DNA of 64,000 nt from Bradyrhizobium tropiciagri (GTDB lineage: Bacteria; Pseudomonadota; Alphaproteobacteria; Rhizobiales; Xanthobacteraceae), in contig NZ_JAFCKH010000015.1 in assembly GCF_018130505.1 (NCBI RefSeq), forward strand, positions 62,001 through 126,000. Reading direction: 5' to 3'. Below are positions 25,580-32,833 of this stretch, in pieces; position 1 is the first letter of the stretch; each line of letters opens with the position of its first letter. Made by a program: the position numbers and the translations under genes. The notes beneath the pieces were generated by a model. The model was given only the letters and a program-made list of their open reading frames with translations. It did no database searches and was not told the DNA's origin.

Positions 25580-27342
25580 CGCGGCACCTCCGATCCAGCC
25601 GGGATATGCGCGCCCGCAGCGAACCAATCGCGATAGGTCTGCAGCTTGAGGCCGAGCTTCTCGTAATAGACCCGCAGATAGCCATCACTGCCGCGCGTCA
25701 CCGCCTGCGGCATCACCAGGGCAACGTCCTGCGCCATCACGCCGACATAGGCCTTGCTGCTGCCGAGATAGCTGAAGCGATAATAGCCGAGACCGTTGGC
25801 GAGGTAGCCGAGCAGCTCGATGTCGTGCTTCAGCGCGATGTCCGAACGCCGGCCGCCGCCACCACCACCGCGGAAACCGCCACCACCGCCGCCTCCGCCA
25901 CGGAAGCCGCCTCCGCCGCCTTGGAATCCACCGCCGCCGCGGCCCGCGAACCCGGCGCCGCCACCCGGAACGCCACCGCCGCCACGCGGCATGCTGGCCA
26001 TGCTCGACCTGCCGCGCGCCGATGCCGCGGAGGCCGCCCGGCCGGACGACACGTTCATGGCGCCGCCGCGATTGCCTCCGCCGCCGCCCTTGCCAGCGCT
26101 GCGGTTGGCCGTTCCGGCGCCGCCACGGTTGGCGGCCTTGGCGCGGTCGCCGCCCTTGGCACGGTCACCAGCGCCGGCACGATCGCCGCCGCCGGGCCGG
26201 TCGCGAGAGCCGGCACGATCTCCACCGCGATCACCCGCCCGGTCACCTGCACGATCACCTGCACGATCGCCAGCCCGGTCTCCCGCCCGATCGCCCGCGC
26301 CGGCGCGATCGCCGCCGGGTCGACCCTGGTCGGGGCGCAGCACCTGCTGTCCGTCGCGGCCGCGGAAATCCATCCGGTTCGCGGCGCCGGCCTTGATGTT
26401 GGTGTTGCCGAAGCGCTGCTGCACATTGACGTTGTTGTAGCGGACCCCCTGGCGGTGCACCGAATTGTGCTGCCAGCCATTTGCGATGTTGGTGGTCCGG
26501 TGATTGACGTAGACGTTGCGGTTGCCCCAGTTGCAGCCGCCACCCCAGTAATTGCCCCATCGCCCGATCGCCCAGGCGGTACCGAAGGCGAGGCCCGCCG
26601 CGACCACGCCGGCGCCGATATAGGACGGATAGCCGAAGTAGTACGGCGGATAGTCCGCGTAAGGCCACGCGCCATACACGGCCGCCGGTTCGTAATACGG
26701 CACGTACATCGTGTTGGGATCAGTCTGCTCGATCACGATGACCTGCTTGTTCTCCTGGGTCTGGGTGCTGACTTTCTGCTGCTTGGTCGTCACCAGCTTG
26801 TTGTTGGCCTGCGCCTTGGCGCGCAACCGCTGGATCGCATCCATCACGTCTGCCTGCTGCGCCAGCACGGCGTCGCCGAGGTTCTTGGTCCAGTCGATCT
26901 TGTCGCTCATCATCGAAAGCACCGCGCCGGTGCTCGCCAGCGCCTTCACGCTGTCGTCCCAGGATTGCTTCTCGACCTCGGTCTTGAGCGCGTCACCCTT
27001 CAGGTTCTTGCGCGTGCTCAGCCAGCGGTCGGCCTGCACCACTTCGAGCGGATAGGTCGAGGCCGCCAGCACGTTCGCCAGCAGCGCGTCGGGATAGAGC
27101 GCGATCGGCGCCACCAACGCCTCGAGTTGCTCGGGCTTCAACAGTTGATCGGTCGGCTGCGCTTGGCTCGCTTGCTGTTGGCTCGCCGGCGGCGGGCTCG
27201 CTTGCGGCGGGTTCGGTTGGGTCTGGCTCGGTTGCGGCTGTACCGTCTCGGCCGACGGCTTGTCGGCGGTTTGCGCCACCGCCGCGACAGGCATCGCCGA
27301 CAACAGCGCGAGCGCAAGCAGAATCCTGCCCGAACGGAACAT
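25576..27342 (-). CDS. DUF3300 protein with GDRAG repeats, Gly-rich linker and S74-like C-terminal chaperone domain
   Basis: A 588-aa envelope protein in five parts: signal peptide (residues 1-24); a Pro/Gln-rich spacer; the DUF3300 domain (residues ~65-240; LVAPIALYPDALLANVLAAS, TYPLEVVQADRWL, a later YVPYYEPAAVYG); a low-complexity part with tandem GDRAG repeats followed by poly-glycine; and a C-terminal ~75 residues (SDIALKHDIELLG, YVGVMAQDVALVMPQAV, GYLRVYYEKLG) resembling the peptidase S74 intramolecular chaperone of tail fibres, with its Ser and Lys retained. The ATG at 27342 (SD GGAG) is preferred over in-frame ATGs 12 and 57 bases upstream. It is preceded by a perfect FixK-type box. 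Confidence 0.85.
   Translation of the reverse strand: MFRSGRILLALALLSAMPVAAVAQTADKPSAETVQPQPSQTQPNPPQASPPPASQQQASQAQPTDQLLKPEQLEALVAPIALYPDALLANVLAASTYPLEVVQADRWLSTRKNLKGDALKTEVEKQSWDDSVKALASTGAVLSMMSDKIDWTKNLGDAVLAQQADVMDAIQRLRAKAQANNKLVTTKQQKVSTQTQENKQVIVIEQTDPNTMYVPYYEPAAVYGAWPYADYPPYYFGYPSYIGAGVVAAGLAFGTAWAIGRWGNYWGGGCNWGNRNVYVNHRTTNIANGWQHNSVHRQGVRYNNVNVQQRFGNTNIKAGAANRMDFRGRDGQQVLRPDQGRPGGDRAGAGDRAGDRAGDRAGDRAGDRAGDRGGDRAGSRDRPGGGDRAGAGDRAKGGDRAKAANRGGAGTANRSAGKGGGGGNRGGAMNVSSGRAASAASARGRSSMASMPRGGGGVPGGGAGFAGRGGGGFQGGGGGFRGGGGGGGGFRGGGGGGRRSDIALKHDIELLGYLANGLGYYRFSYLGSSKAYVGVMAQDVALVMPQAVTRGSDGYLRVYYEKLGLKLQTYRDWFAAGAHIPAGSEVPR
26140..26320. repeat. Tandem GDRAG-coding repeats
   Basis: Within the DUF3300 gene a 12- to 15-base unit encoding GDRA or GDRAG on the minus strand is repeated about eight times in a row, with later degenerate copies (GDRAK). 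The unit is prone to slippage, so copy number may vary between strains. Confidence 0.75.
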
Positions 27343-27398
27343 TGCAATCTCCATCGAATTCGATGGCGGCCAGCATCGGATACAGCCGTCACAGTCCA

Positions 27399-27412
27399 TT
27401 GATCGAGATCAA
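27399..27412. promoter_or_regulatory. FNR/FixK-type box upstream of DUF3300 operon
   Basis: A perfect TTGAT-CGAG-ATCAA dyad whose centre is 63 nt upstream of the DUF3300 start at 27342. The consensus TTGAT-N4-ATCAA is that of FNR/FixK regulators. The site lies in the 85-base gap after the TAXI gene. Confidence 0.75.
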
Positions 27413-27427
27413 GGAAAGGCGGCTGGC

Positions 27428-28753
27428 TCAGGCGCCGAAACTGCCGGCTTGGTGCGACGCAAGAAAGATGCGGCGATCGTGGATCAGGTTTTCCAGCCGA
27501 TGGGCGGCGACGTTCACGGCCGTCGCATCGCGCTCGCCGTTGTCGCCCTCAACGGCATTGCTTCGCTGGCTGCGTAGCACCCGATCGATTTCGTGCTCGA
27601 TCTCATCGAGCTCCGATCCCTGCAGAGCTTCCCGGATCCGCGGCCCCAATGCGTAGAGCGCATCGAGCGCCTCCTGCCTGGTCTTGAGCTCGACCGGCCG
27701 AAGGAATTTCCAGGTCGCCGCGAGCACCGAGACCAGCGCACCGGCGATCATCGGCGCGAGGAAGATGGCGTTGCCCCATTTGTCGAGGAAACTCTCCCGC
27801 GTGCCGTCGTAGAACGCGGCCGCTCCCGGATGCCTGGGCAGATAGGCGTCGGCTTCGCTGTCGGGCGCCGTGACCTGCGCCAGTATCGGCAACTCCGCCA
27901 GCAGATCCCTGCGGGCCTTCATCACCGATTCCGTCAGATCGCCGATCAGATCGGCGTCGAGCTTCTTCTGGGCCACGAGGTAGTACGAGCTGCGTACCGT
28001 GGTCAGATCGTCGGGCGGAATTGGCGGTGCGCCCCGCACCGTCCCCTTCGGCACGTCGAAGCTTTCATAGGCGCGCTCTTTCTCAGCGATGGCGCCCGCG
28101 GACTCGATGGCGATCATCACGGGGCCGGATCGCGGATTCTGCGGAAACAGGCCACGCAGCAGCGAAAGATATTTTTCCGTGAGCGGCATCACGACCAGGA
28201 TCGCCCGGACCTCCTTGGCCTCGAGCGCACGCCGCGCGTCGGCCGGGACGAGGTCCTTGAACGTCACGCCGGCCCGCGCCAGATCGTATTCGTCGGTCAA
28301 AACCTTGATGAGCTTGCGGTTGGTTTCGCCGCCGATGACGCCGATCGCAGCCCGCTTCAGCTCGATCAGATCCGTCACCGATGTGCCCGGCGGCGCCACC
28401 AGGAGCGCAACGGCATGTGCCAGTACCATGACGGCCTGGGCCTGCGAGAGATCGCCGACGTCGCCGCGCACCACCGCGAGGTCGACCTTTCCGGAGGCAA
28501 ACTGCTCCGCGGACTCCACCGGACCGGCGGTCTGGACCATGCTGAGCCGCACCGGCGCGCCCGACTGGGTAAGCTTGCCGGCGATCGCCGACACCAGCTT
28601 GATCGCCTCGCCGTCGAACGAGCCGACGGCGACCGTCAACGTGGTCGGCTTGGTGTACCACCGATACGCGAAGAGGCTGGCGCCGCCGATGAGGAGGACC
28701 GCCCCGGCGACCAGGGTGATCCGCAACCAAGCCGGCAATTTGATCGTATCCAT
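27428..28753 (-). CDS. TAXI-family TRAP solute-binding protein, membrane anchored
   Basis: A 441-aa protein. One N-terminal transmembrane helix (residues ~10-30) is followed by a TAXI-type periplasmic binding domain (LTVAVGSFDGEAIKLVSAIA, QFASGKVDLAVVRGD, GVIGGETNRKLIK). A second transmembrane helix is near residue 335 (AIFLAPMIAGALVSVLAATW), then a cytoplasmic helical tail of ~80 residues. The usual TAXI protein is soluble and works with a TRAP permease; none is seen here, so it may be a sensor or a scaffold. It is the last gene of a four-gene minus-strand unit starting at 30884, with 24-base gaps. Confidence 0.85.
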   Translation of the reverse strand: MDTIKLPAWLRITLVAGAVLLIGGASLFAYRWYTKPTTLTVAVGSFDGEAIKLVSAIAGKLTQSGAPVRLSMVQTAGPVESAEQFASGKVDLAVVRGDVGDLSQAQAVMVLAHAVALLVAPPGTSVTDLIELKRAAIGVIGGETNRKLIKVLTDEYDLARAGVTFKDLVPADARRALEAKEVRAILVVMPLTEKYLSLLRGLFPQNPRSGPVMIAIESAGAIAEKERAYESFDVPKGTVRGAPPIPPDDLTTVRSSYYLVAQKKLDADLIGDLTESVMKARRDLLAELPILAQVTAPDSEADAYLPRHPGAAAFYDGTRESFLDKWGNAIFLAPMIAGALVSVLAATWKFLRPVELKTRQEALDALYALGPRIREALQGSELDEIEHEIDRVLRSQRSNAVEGDNGERDATAVNVAAHRLENLIHDRRIFLASHQAGSFGA

Positions 28754-28777
28754 GGCGGGACTGCAGTTCGCGTCCGT

Positions 28778-29191
28778 CTAGATCTTGCAGCGGTGATAGG
28801 TGACGTCCATTCCCTCGACGCCCGGAAATTGCCGGACGACGGTGTCGTCGTCGACGGTCTTGAGGAAGAACTGTACATTGGACAGCATGATTCCCGAAGC
28901 GCAACTGACGACGATATTGATGATCTGATCGGCGTCCTTGCGCGACTTGATCAGGCAATTCTCGAATTTGCCCCTTAGCCGGTCAGGCTCCACGATGAAG
29001 CCTTTGCCGTAGACCCCGGAGAAATTGGTGAAGGCGACCTGGTTCGCCCGGCCCTTTCGGGCGAACACCTTGCCGCATTGGGCGGCGTCGCTAGCCCAGG
29101 CGCCGGTGAGTTCGAAGGCGTGCGCGCAATCGGGCAAGGCAAGGATCATGCTCGCCACGACGACCGTGCCGAGCCTGCGATGCGGTTTCAT
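28778..29191 (-). CDS. Hypothetical secreted protein
   Basis: A 137-aa protein with a signal peptide (VVVASMILALPDCAHA). The mature part begins FELTGAWASDAAQCGKVF and has four cysteines that could form two disulfides, including a C-terminal YHRCKI. I recognise no family with known function; the opening resembles small lipocalin-like 'GxW' proteins. It lies 24 bases after the HlyD-type gene and 24 bases before the TAXI gene, which supports a common envelope-related role. Confidence 0.7.
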   Translation of the reverse strand: MKPHRRLGTVVVASMILALPDCAHAFELTGAWASDAAQCGKVFARKGRANQVAFTNFSGVYGKGFIVEPDRLRGKFENCLIKSRKDADQIINIVVSCASGIMLSNVQFFLKTVDDDTVVRQFPGVEGMDVTYHRCKI

Positions 29192-29215
29192 CCGGTCTCT
29201 CCTTGGTTCGCCCGA

Positions 29216-30448
29216 TCAGTGACCGGCCAGCACCAGTGTCTTGATCGGCAGCAGCAGGGCCTGGATCCGCAGCAGCAGCGCATGCACGAGACCTGTCGCG
29301 TCGACGACGTGCAGGGCAATTCCCTTCATCGTGCCGGTTTTCGGATCGTCAATCACATCGTGGTTGCTGGTGTAGGCATTGACGATGCAAGTGCTGCCCG
29401 GCGTCACGCCATCAAGGCCGTTCTTGTAGAGCGGCTCCAGGTACACCAGAATCGAGCCTGGCTTTTGCAGGTTCTGCGGGTCGATCAATACCTCGCTGGC
29501 CCGGAACTGGCCGGCGGCGATGAAATCCTGCACGGTGGTGACGACCAGCGGAATGATCACCCACGGCTTCGAGATGCAGGTGGCTTCAGCGACCATGCCG
29601 GGTTTCATCACCTGAGCCTCGATCTGACCGAACCCGGCCTGCAACCTGTTCCGGCCGGCTTCGTCGGGGATCAGGATTCCGGCCGGCCGCATGATCTGCG
29701 CGACGAGGTCGCCGGGGCGGACGAGGAATTGCTCGACGCGGCCATCGACGCCGGCGCGGACGATGGTCTTGTCGACATCCACCTGCGCCTGAGCCACCGC
29801 GGCCTCGGCGCTCGCCTTCTCGGCCGGCAGCAGCGTGGAGACGCGCAACGTCGCCGATTCCTTGACCGCGTTGGCGGCATCGACGCCCGACTGCCGCTGA
29901 TCGACCAAGACCTGCAGCTTGTCGATATCGCGCTGCGGTACGATGCCCGGATTGCGGCGTTGCAAATCGCTCTTCACGTTGAGTTCGTCCACGGCCTGCT
30001 GCAGGGAAGCCTTGGCCTCCCCGATCTGGGCGTCCGCCTTGACGACATCGGCCCGCGCCGAGACCATCGAGGCGTCCACCTCGGCGATCTTCCGCTTCGC
30101 GGTCTCCAGCGCGGCGTCCTGCCGCGAGCTGTCGAGCCGGAACAGAACGTCGCCCTTCTTCACAGCTTCAGTGAATCCGACATTGACCTCGACGACGCGG
30201 CCGGAGCCTTCGGGCAGGATCGGCACGGTCCTGAAGTAGATCGCCGCGGAAGTGGTCGAGGGATGATAGTAGAAGATCATCGTGATCAGCGAAATCGTCA
30301 GCATCAGGCAGCCGGTGATGCCCCACCTCAGTTCGTACCAGACGGAGAAGAACGTGATCTCCTTGCCGAGCCGCTTACCCTGCCGATAGCGGCGGTAGAG
30401 GTAGTCCGGCAAAATCGTGACCAGCGAGCAGAGCATGAGCTCAAGCAT
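29216..30448 (-). CDS. HlyD-family membrane fusion protein
   Basis: A 410-aa periplasmic adaptor anchored by a transmembrane helix at residues ~40-60 (GITGCLMLTISLITMIFYY). It has a biotinyl-lipoyl-like half (RVVEVNVGFTEAVKKGDVLFRLD), a long coiled coil (DAALETAKRKIAEVDASM and onward), the second lipoyl half (IVRAGVDGRVEQFLVRPGD), and a C-terminal beta-barrel. It belongs to the EmrA/YibH/YiaV type of secretion or efflux adaptors. The ATG at 30448 overlaps the preceding small membrane gene by eight bases and has GAAGGGGTG upstream. No ABC or MFS partner is adjacent. Confidence 0.88.
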   Translation of the reverse strand: MLELMLCSLVTILPDYLYRRYRQGKRLGKEITFFSVWYELRWGITGCLMLTISLITMIFYYHPSTTSAAIYFRTVPILPEGSGRVVEVNVGFTEAVKKGDVLFRLDSSRQDAALETAKRKIAEVDASMVSARADVVKADAQIGEAKASLQQAVDELNVKSDLQRRNPGIVPQRDIDKLQVLVDQRQSGVDAANAVKESATLRVSTLLPAEKASAEAAVAQAQVDVDKTIVRAGVDGRVEQFLVRPGDLVAQIMRPAGILIPDEAGRNRLQAGFGQIEAQVMKPGMVAEATCISKPWVIIPLVVTTVQDFIAAGQFRASEVLIDPQNLQKPGSILVYLEPLYKNGLDGVTPGSTCIVNAYTSNHDVIDDPKTGTMKGIALHVVDATGLVHALLLRIQALLLPIKTLVLAGH

Positions 30449-30884
30449 GGTTGTGCACCCCTTCCTTCGCCGGTGCCTGGACGCCGGATTTGCCGCCGGG
30501 TGCGGCTTCAACTTCGGGTTCGGCGGCGGGGGCGCCGGGCGTGGCATCGGCAATGCGCTCGACGGAATCGGCAATGCTGCGCATCGGTGTGCCAAAATCC
30601 GGCAGATCGATCATCGCCAGCAGCAGGCCGGCGACCCAGAAGATATGCATGTGCGTGAAGAGCGAGATCAGGCCGAGAACAGCGACGATCTCGAACTGCA
30701 GCTTCTGCGACTTGTGCGCCATGCGCTCCGGCAGGCTGTGCAGTCTCCAGTAGAGGGTGCCGACCCACAGGACCGTGCCGACCAGAAAAATGCCCATGAC
30801 CACCATCAGGGGGTCGGACCCGTCGGCGCCGGGAACGAAGAACGGCAAATGATGGGGGGCTGCCGAATGCATCTGTTCGCTCAA
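30441..30884 (-). CDS. Small inner-membrane protein, partner of the HlyD-family protein
   Basis: A 147-aa protein with two hydrophobic segments (LMVVMGIFLVGTVLWVGTLYW and IVAVLGLISLFTHMHIFWVAGLLLA, each shown in part) joined by a loop LPERMAHKSQKLQ, and an Ala/Pro/Glu-rich cytoplasmic or periplasmic tail. I do not know its family; by position it resembles E. coli YiaW, which also precedes an HlyD protein (YiaV). The start is a TTG at 30884 with GGGAG seven bases upstream; an ATG at 30872 is the alternative. It probably heads the 30884-27428 unit. Confidence 0.75.
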   Translation of the reverse strand: MSEQMHSAAPHHLPFFVPGADGSDPLMVVMGIFLVGTVLWVGTLYWRLHSLPERMAHKSQKLQFEIVAVLGLISLFTHMHIFWVAGLLLAMIDLPDFGTPMRSIADSVERIADATPGAPAAEPEVEAAPGGKSGVQAPAKEGVHNHA

Positions 30885-30960
30885 ATCTCATCTCCCGTCC
30901 AGGTGCCCCGGGCACTTCGCAGCCGTGCCTCGCACCGTGCCGTCCTGCCGCACGGCTCGC

Positions 30961-30974
30961 TTGATTTGGATCAA
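30961..30974. promoter_or_regulatory. FNR/FixK-type box between 30884(-) and 31043(+)
   Basis: A perfect TTGAT-TTGG-ATCAA dyad centred 75 nt upstream of the 151-aa gene start and 83 nt upstream of the divergent small membrane gene. The distance matches the other boxes in the window, favouring control of the + strand PPK2 unit. Confidence 0.75.
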
Positions 30975-31042
30975 CGGAACGCGGCCCTCCGGTCCTAGCC
31001 TCGACGGGCAAGGCGATGAATCCGTCCGAGGAGGCGCAGGCC

Positions 31043-31498
31043 ATGCCAGACAAGATCGACGATTTGATTCCGAAAGCAAGTGATATTCAGAAGCAGGCTG
31101 CGCTGAAGGAAGCTGAGAAGGCCGACGAATACGCCAAGCGCGCCGCCGCAGCCGAGGCCGAAAAAGCTGCGTTGATCGAACGGCTGAGCAAGCCGTCGGG
31201 GCTGACCGAGGACGAAAAGGTCAAGCTCGCCTCGACCGTGATCCAGCGTGCCGTGCGCAACGGGCTGACCGAGGTTCAGGTCTACCGCTTCCCCAACACG
31301 CTCTGCACCGACAGGGGGCGCGCCATCAACCAGATGGAAGCAGGCTGGGAAAGGACCCTGACCGGCATCCCCAAGGAGATCTACCAGCTCTGGGCCGACT
31401 ACCTGCAGCCCCGCGGCTATCGCATCCGCTATCAGATCATCGATTTCCCCGGCGGTGTGCCCGGCGACATCGGCATCGCAATCAGCTGGGGCGACTAG
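31043..31498 (+). CDS. Hypothetical 151-aa protein upstream of PPK2
   Basis: A 151-aa soluble protein. Residues ~1-50 are a charged, probably coiled-coil helix (ALKEAEKADEYAKRAAAAEA). The C-terminal ~90 residues form a compact domain (KLASTVIQRAVRNGLTEVQV, FPNTLCTDRGRAINQ, GYRIRYQIIDFPGGVPGDIG). The ATG at 31043 has a perfect GAGGAGG site; an ATG at 31016 would add nine residues. It lies 25 bases before the polyphosphate kinase 2 gene and shares its promoter. I do not recognise the family; a role linked to polyphosphate or stress is inferred from position only. Confidence 0.75.
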   Translation: MPDKIDDLIPKASDIQKQAALKEAEKADEYAKRAAAAEAEKAALIERLSKPSGLTEDEKVKLASTVIQRAVRNGLTEVQVYRFPNTLCTDRGRAINQMEAGWERTLTGIPKEIYQLWADYLQPRGYRIRYQIIDFPGGVPGDIGIAISWGD

Positions 31499-31523
31499 CG
31501 TTCGTAGAGATGGAGCCTCGCAA

Positions 31524-32324
31524 ATGGCCAAGGACGATCCTGCGGAGAAGATGAAGCGCAAGGACTACGAGAAGGAGATGCAAAAGCTGCAGGTCCAGCT
31601 CTGTCACCTGCAGGAATGGGTGAAGGCAAACGGACAGCGGGTGATCATCCTGTTCGAGGGCCGCGATGCCGCCGGCAAGGGCGGCACCATCAAGGCGCTC
31701 ACCGAGAAGGTCAGCCCCCGCGTGTTCCGCGTGGTCGCCCTACCCGCTCCCTCCGATCGCGAGAAGTCGCAGCTCTTCATCCAGCGCTACATGCAGCAAT
31801 TTCCGGCGGCGGGCGAAATCGTGATCTTCGACCGTAGCTGGTACAACCGCGCCGGCGTCGAATACGTGATGGGTTTCTGCACCAAGGAGGAGCACAAGCG
31901 CTTCCTCTCGCTCTGCCCGCAGATGGAGCAGTATATCATCGAGGGCGGCATCATCCTGATCAAGCTCTGGCTCGAGGTCGGCATGGAGGAGCAGGAACGC
32001 CGTTTCAACGCGCGGATCGATGATCCGCTGCGGCAGTGGAAGCTGAGCCCGATGGATACGGAGTCCTACCGCCGCTGGTACGACTATTCCCGGGCGCGCG
32101 ACCTGATGTTCAAGGCGACCAACTCGAAGCATGCGCCGTGGTACATCATCCGCTCCGACGACAAGCGGCGGGCGCGCCTCAACTGCATCTCGCACATCCT
32201 GAAGACCATACCGCACGGACGCGTCAAGCGCGAGAAGATCAAGCTCCCCAAACGGTCGAGCAAAGGCCGCTACAACGACCAGGCCGGCCTGCGCGGAATG
32301 AAATCGGTCGCCCAGCGATACTGA
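31524..32324 (+). CDS. ppk2: Polyphosphate kinase 2
   Basis: A 266-aa single-domain PPK2 enzyme that transfers phosphate between polyphosphate and nucleotides (preferring NDP to NTP, or NMP in some classes). Diagnostic motifs are Walker A (FEGRDAAGKGGTIKAL), the lid-module DRSWYNRAG, and SRARDLMFKATNSKHAPWY. Length suits a one-domain PPK2. The ATG at 31524 starts the protein; longer readings shadow the upstream gene. It is the second gene after a perfect FixK-type box and would allow ATP or GTP regeneration from polyphosphate when respiration is limited (inference). Confidence 0.93.
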   Translation: MAKDDPAEKMKRKDYEKEMQKLQVQLCHLQEWVKANGQRVIILFEGRDAAGKGGTIKALTEKVSPRVFRVVALPAPSDREKSQLFIQRYMQQFPAAGEIVIFDRSWYNRAGVEYVMGFCTKEEHKRFLSLCPQMEQYIIEGGIILIKLWLEVGMEEQERRFNARIDDPLRQWKLSPMDTESYRRWYDYSRARDLMFKATNSKHAPWYIIRSDDKRRARLNCISHILKTIPHGRVKREKIKLPKRSSKGRYNDQAGLRGMKSVAQRY

Positions 32325-32366
32325 ATCCGGACGGGCCGCGTTTTCCGCGACCCGCCCGTTGCACCA

Positions 32367-32798
32367 CTATTTCAGGCGTATCGAGACGCCGCCCACGGCC
32401 GCCGACACTTCGGCGCCGACCTTGGGGCCGCTGAGCTGCAGGATCACGCCATTGGCGTTCTGCAACTGCACGCCGCCCGCGCCGGCGGCGATCGCGCCGC
32501 CCGCACCGGCCACGGTGTAGGAGCCCTCGATCGAGGCCGGCCCCTTCAGATTGATGGCCCGTCCGACCAGCTTGGTGGTCGAGGCGCCGATCGTGAAGCC
32601 GATGCTCATGCCCGAGACCGTGAACGGATAATGCTTGCCGCGCAGCGTCAGCACGCCCTCGCCGCCGCCGACGCCGACGACGAAGCCGCCCTTGGTGAAG
32701 ATCACGGCGACCCGGCCGGTTTCGGCCTGCGACGGCGTGCTGAAGCCCGCCGATCCCACCACCAACGCAACCAGAGCAACGAGCAAACGGTTCTTCAT
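32367..32798 (-). CDS. Secreted 143-aa glycine-rich protein, paralogue of 24194-24625
   Basis: A 143-aa protein with a signal peptide (LLVALVALVVGSAGFSTPSQA) and a mature domain matching the gene at 24194-24625 along its length: IFTKGGFVVGVGGGEGVLTL, GMSIGFTIGAS, AGAGGAIAAGAGGVQL, NGVILQLSGPKVG. The ATG at 32798 has a strong GAAGGAGGT site. It is the last gene of the decarboxylase-AspT unit (gap 35 bases). Function unknown. Confidence 0.78.
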   Translation of the reverse strand: MKNRLLVALVALVVGSAGFSTPSQAETGRVAVIFTKGGFVVGVGGGEGVLTLRGKHYPFTVSGMSIGFTIGASTTKLVGRAINLKGPASIEGSYTVAGAGGAIAAGAGGVQLQNANGVILQLSGPKVGAEVSAAVGGVSIRLK

Positions 32799-32833
32799 GA
32801 TACCTCCTTCGAGAGAGAACAGTACGCCAACGT

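Noticed and set aside
25576-25800. S74-like domain as evidence of a prophage
   Set aside because: It is part of a signal-peptide-bearing DUF3300 protein in an envelope operon; no phage genes are near.
25516-27402. A 628-codon + strand frame opposite the DUF3300 gene
   Set aside because: Low-complexity alanine/threonine sequence that mirrors the Gly-rich repeats; the minus strand has the signal peptide and known domains.
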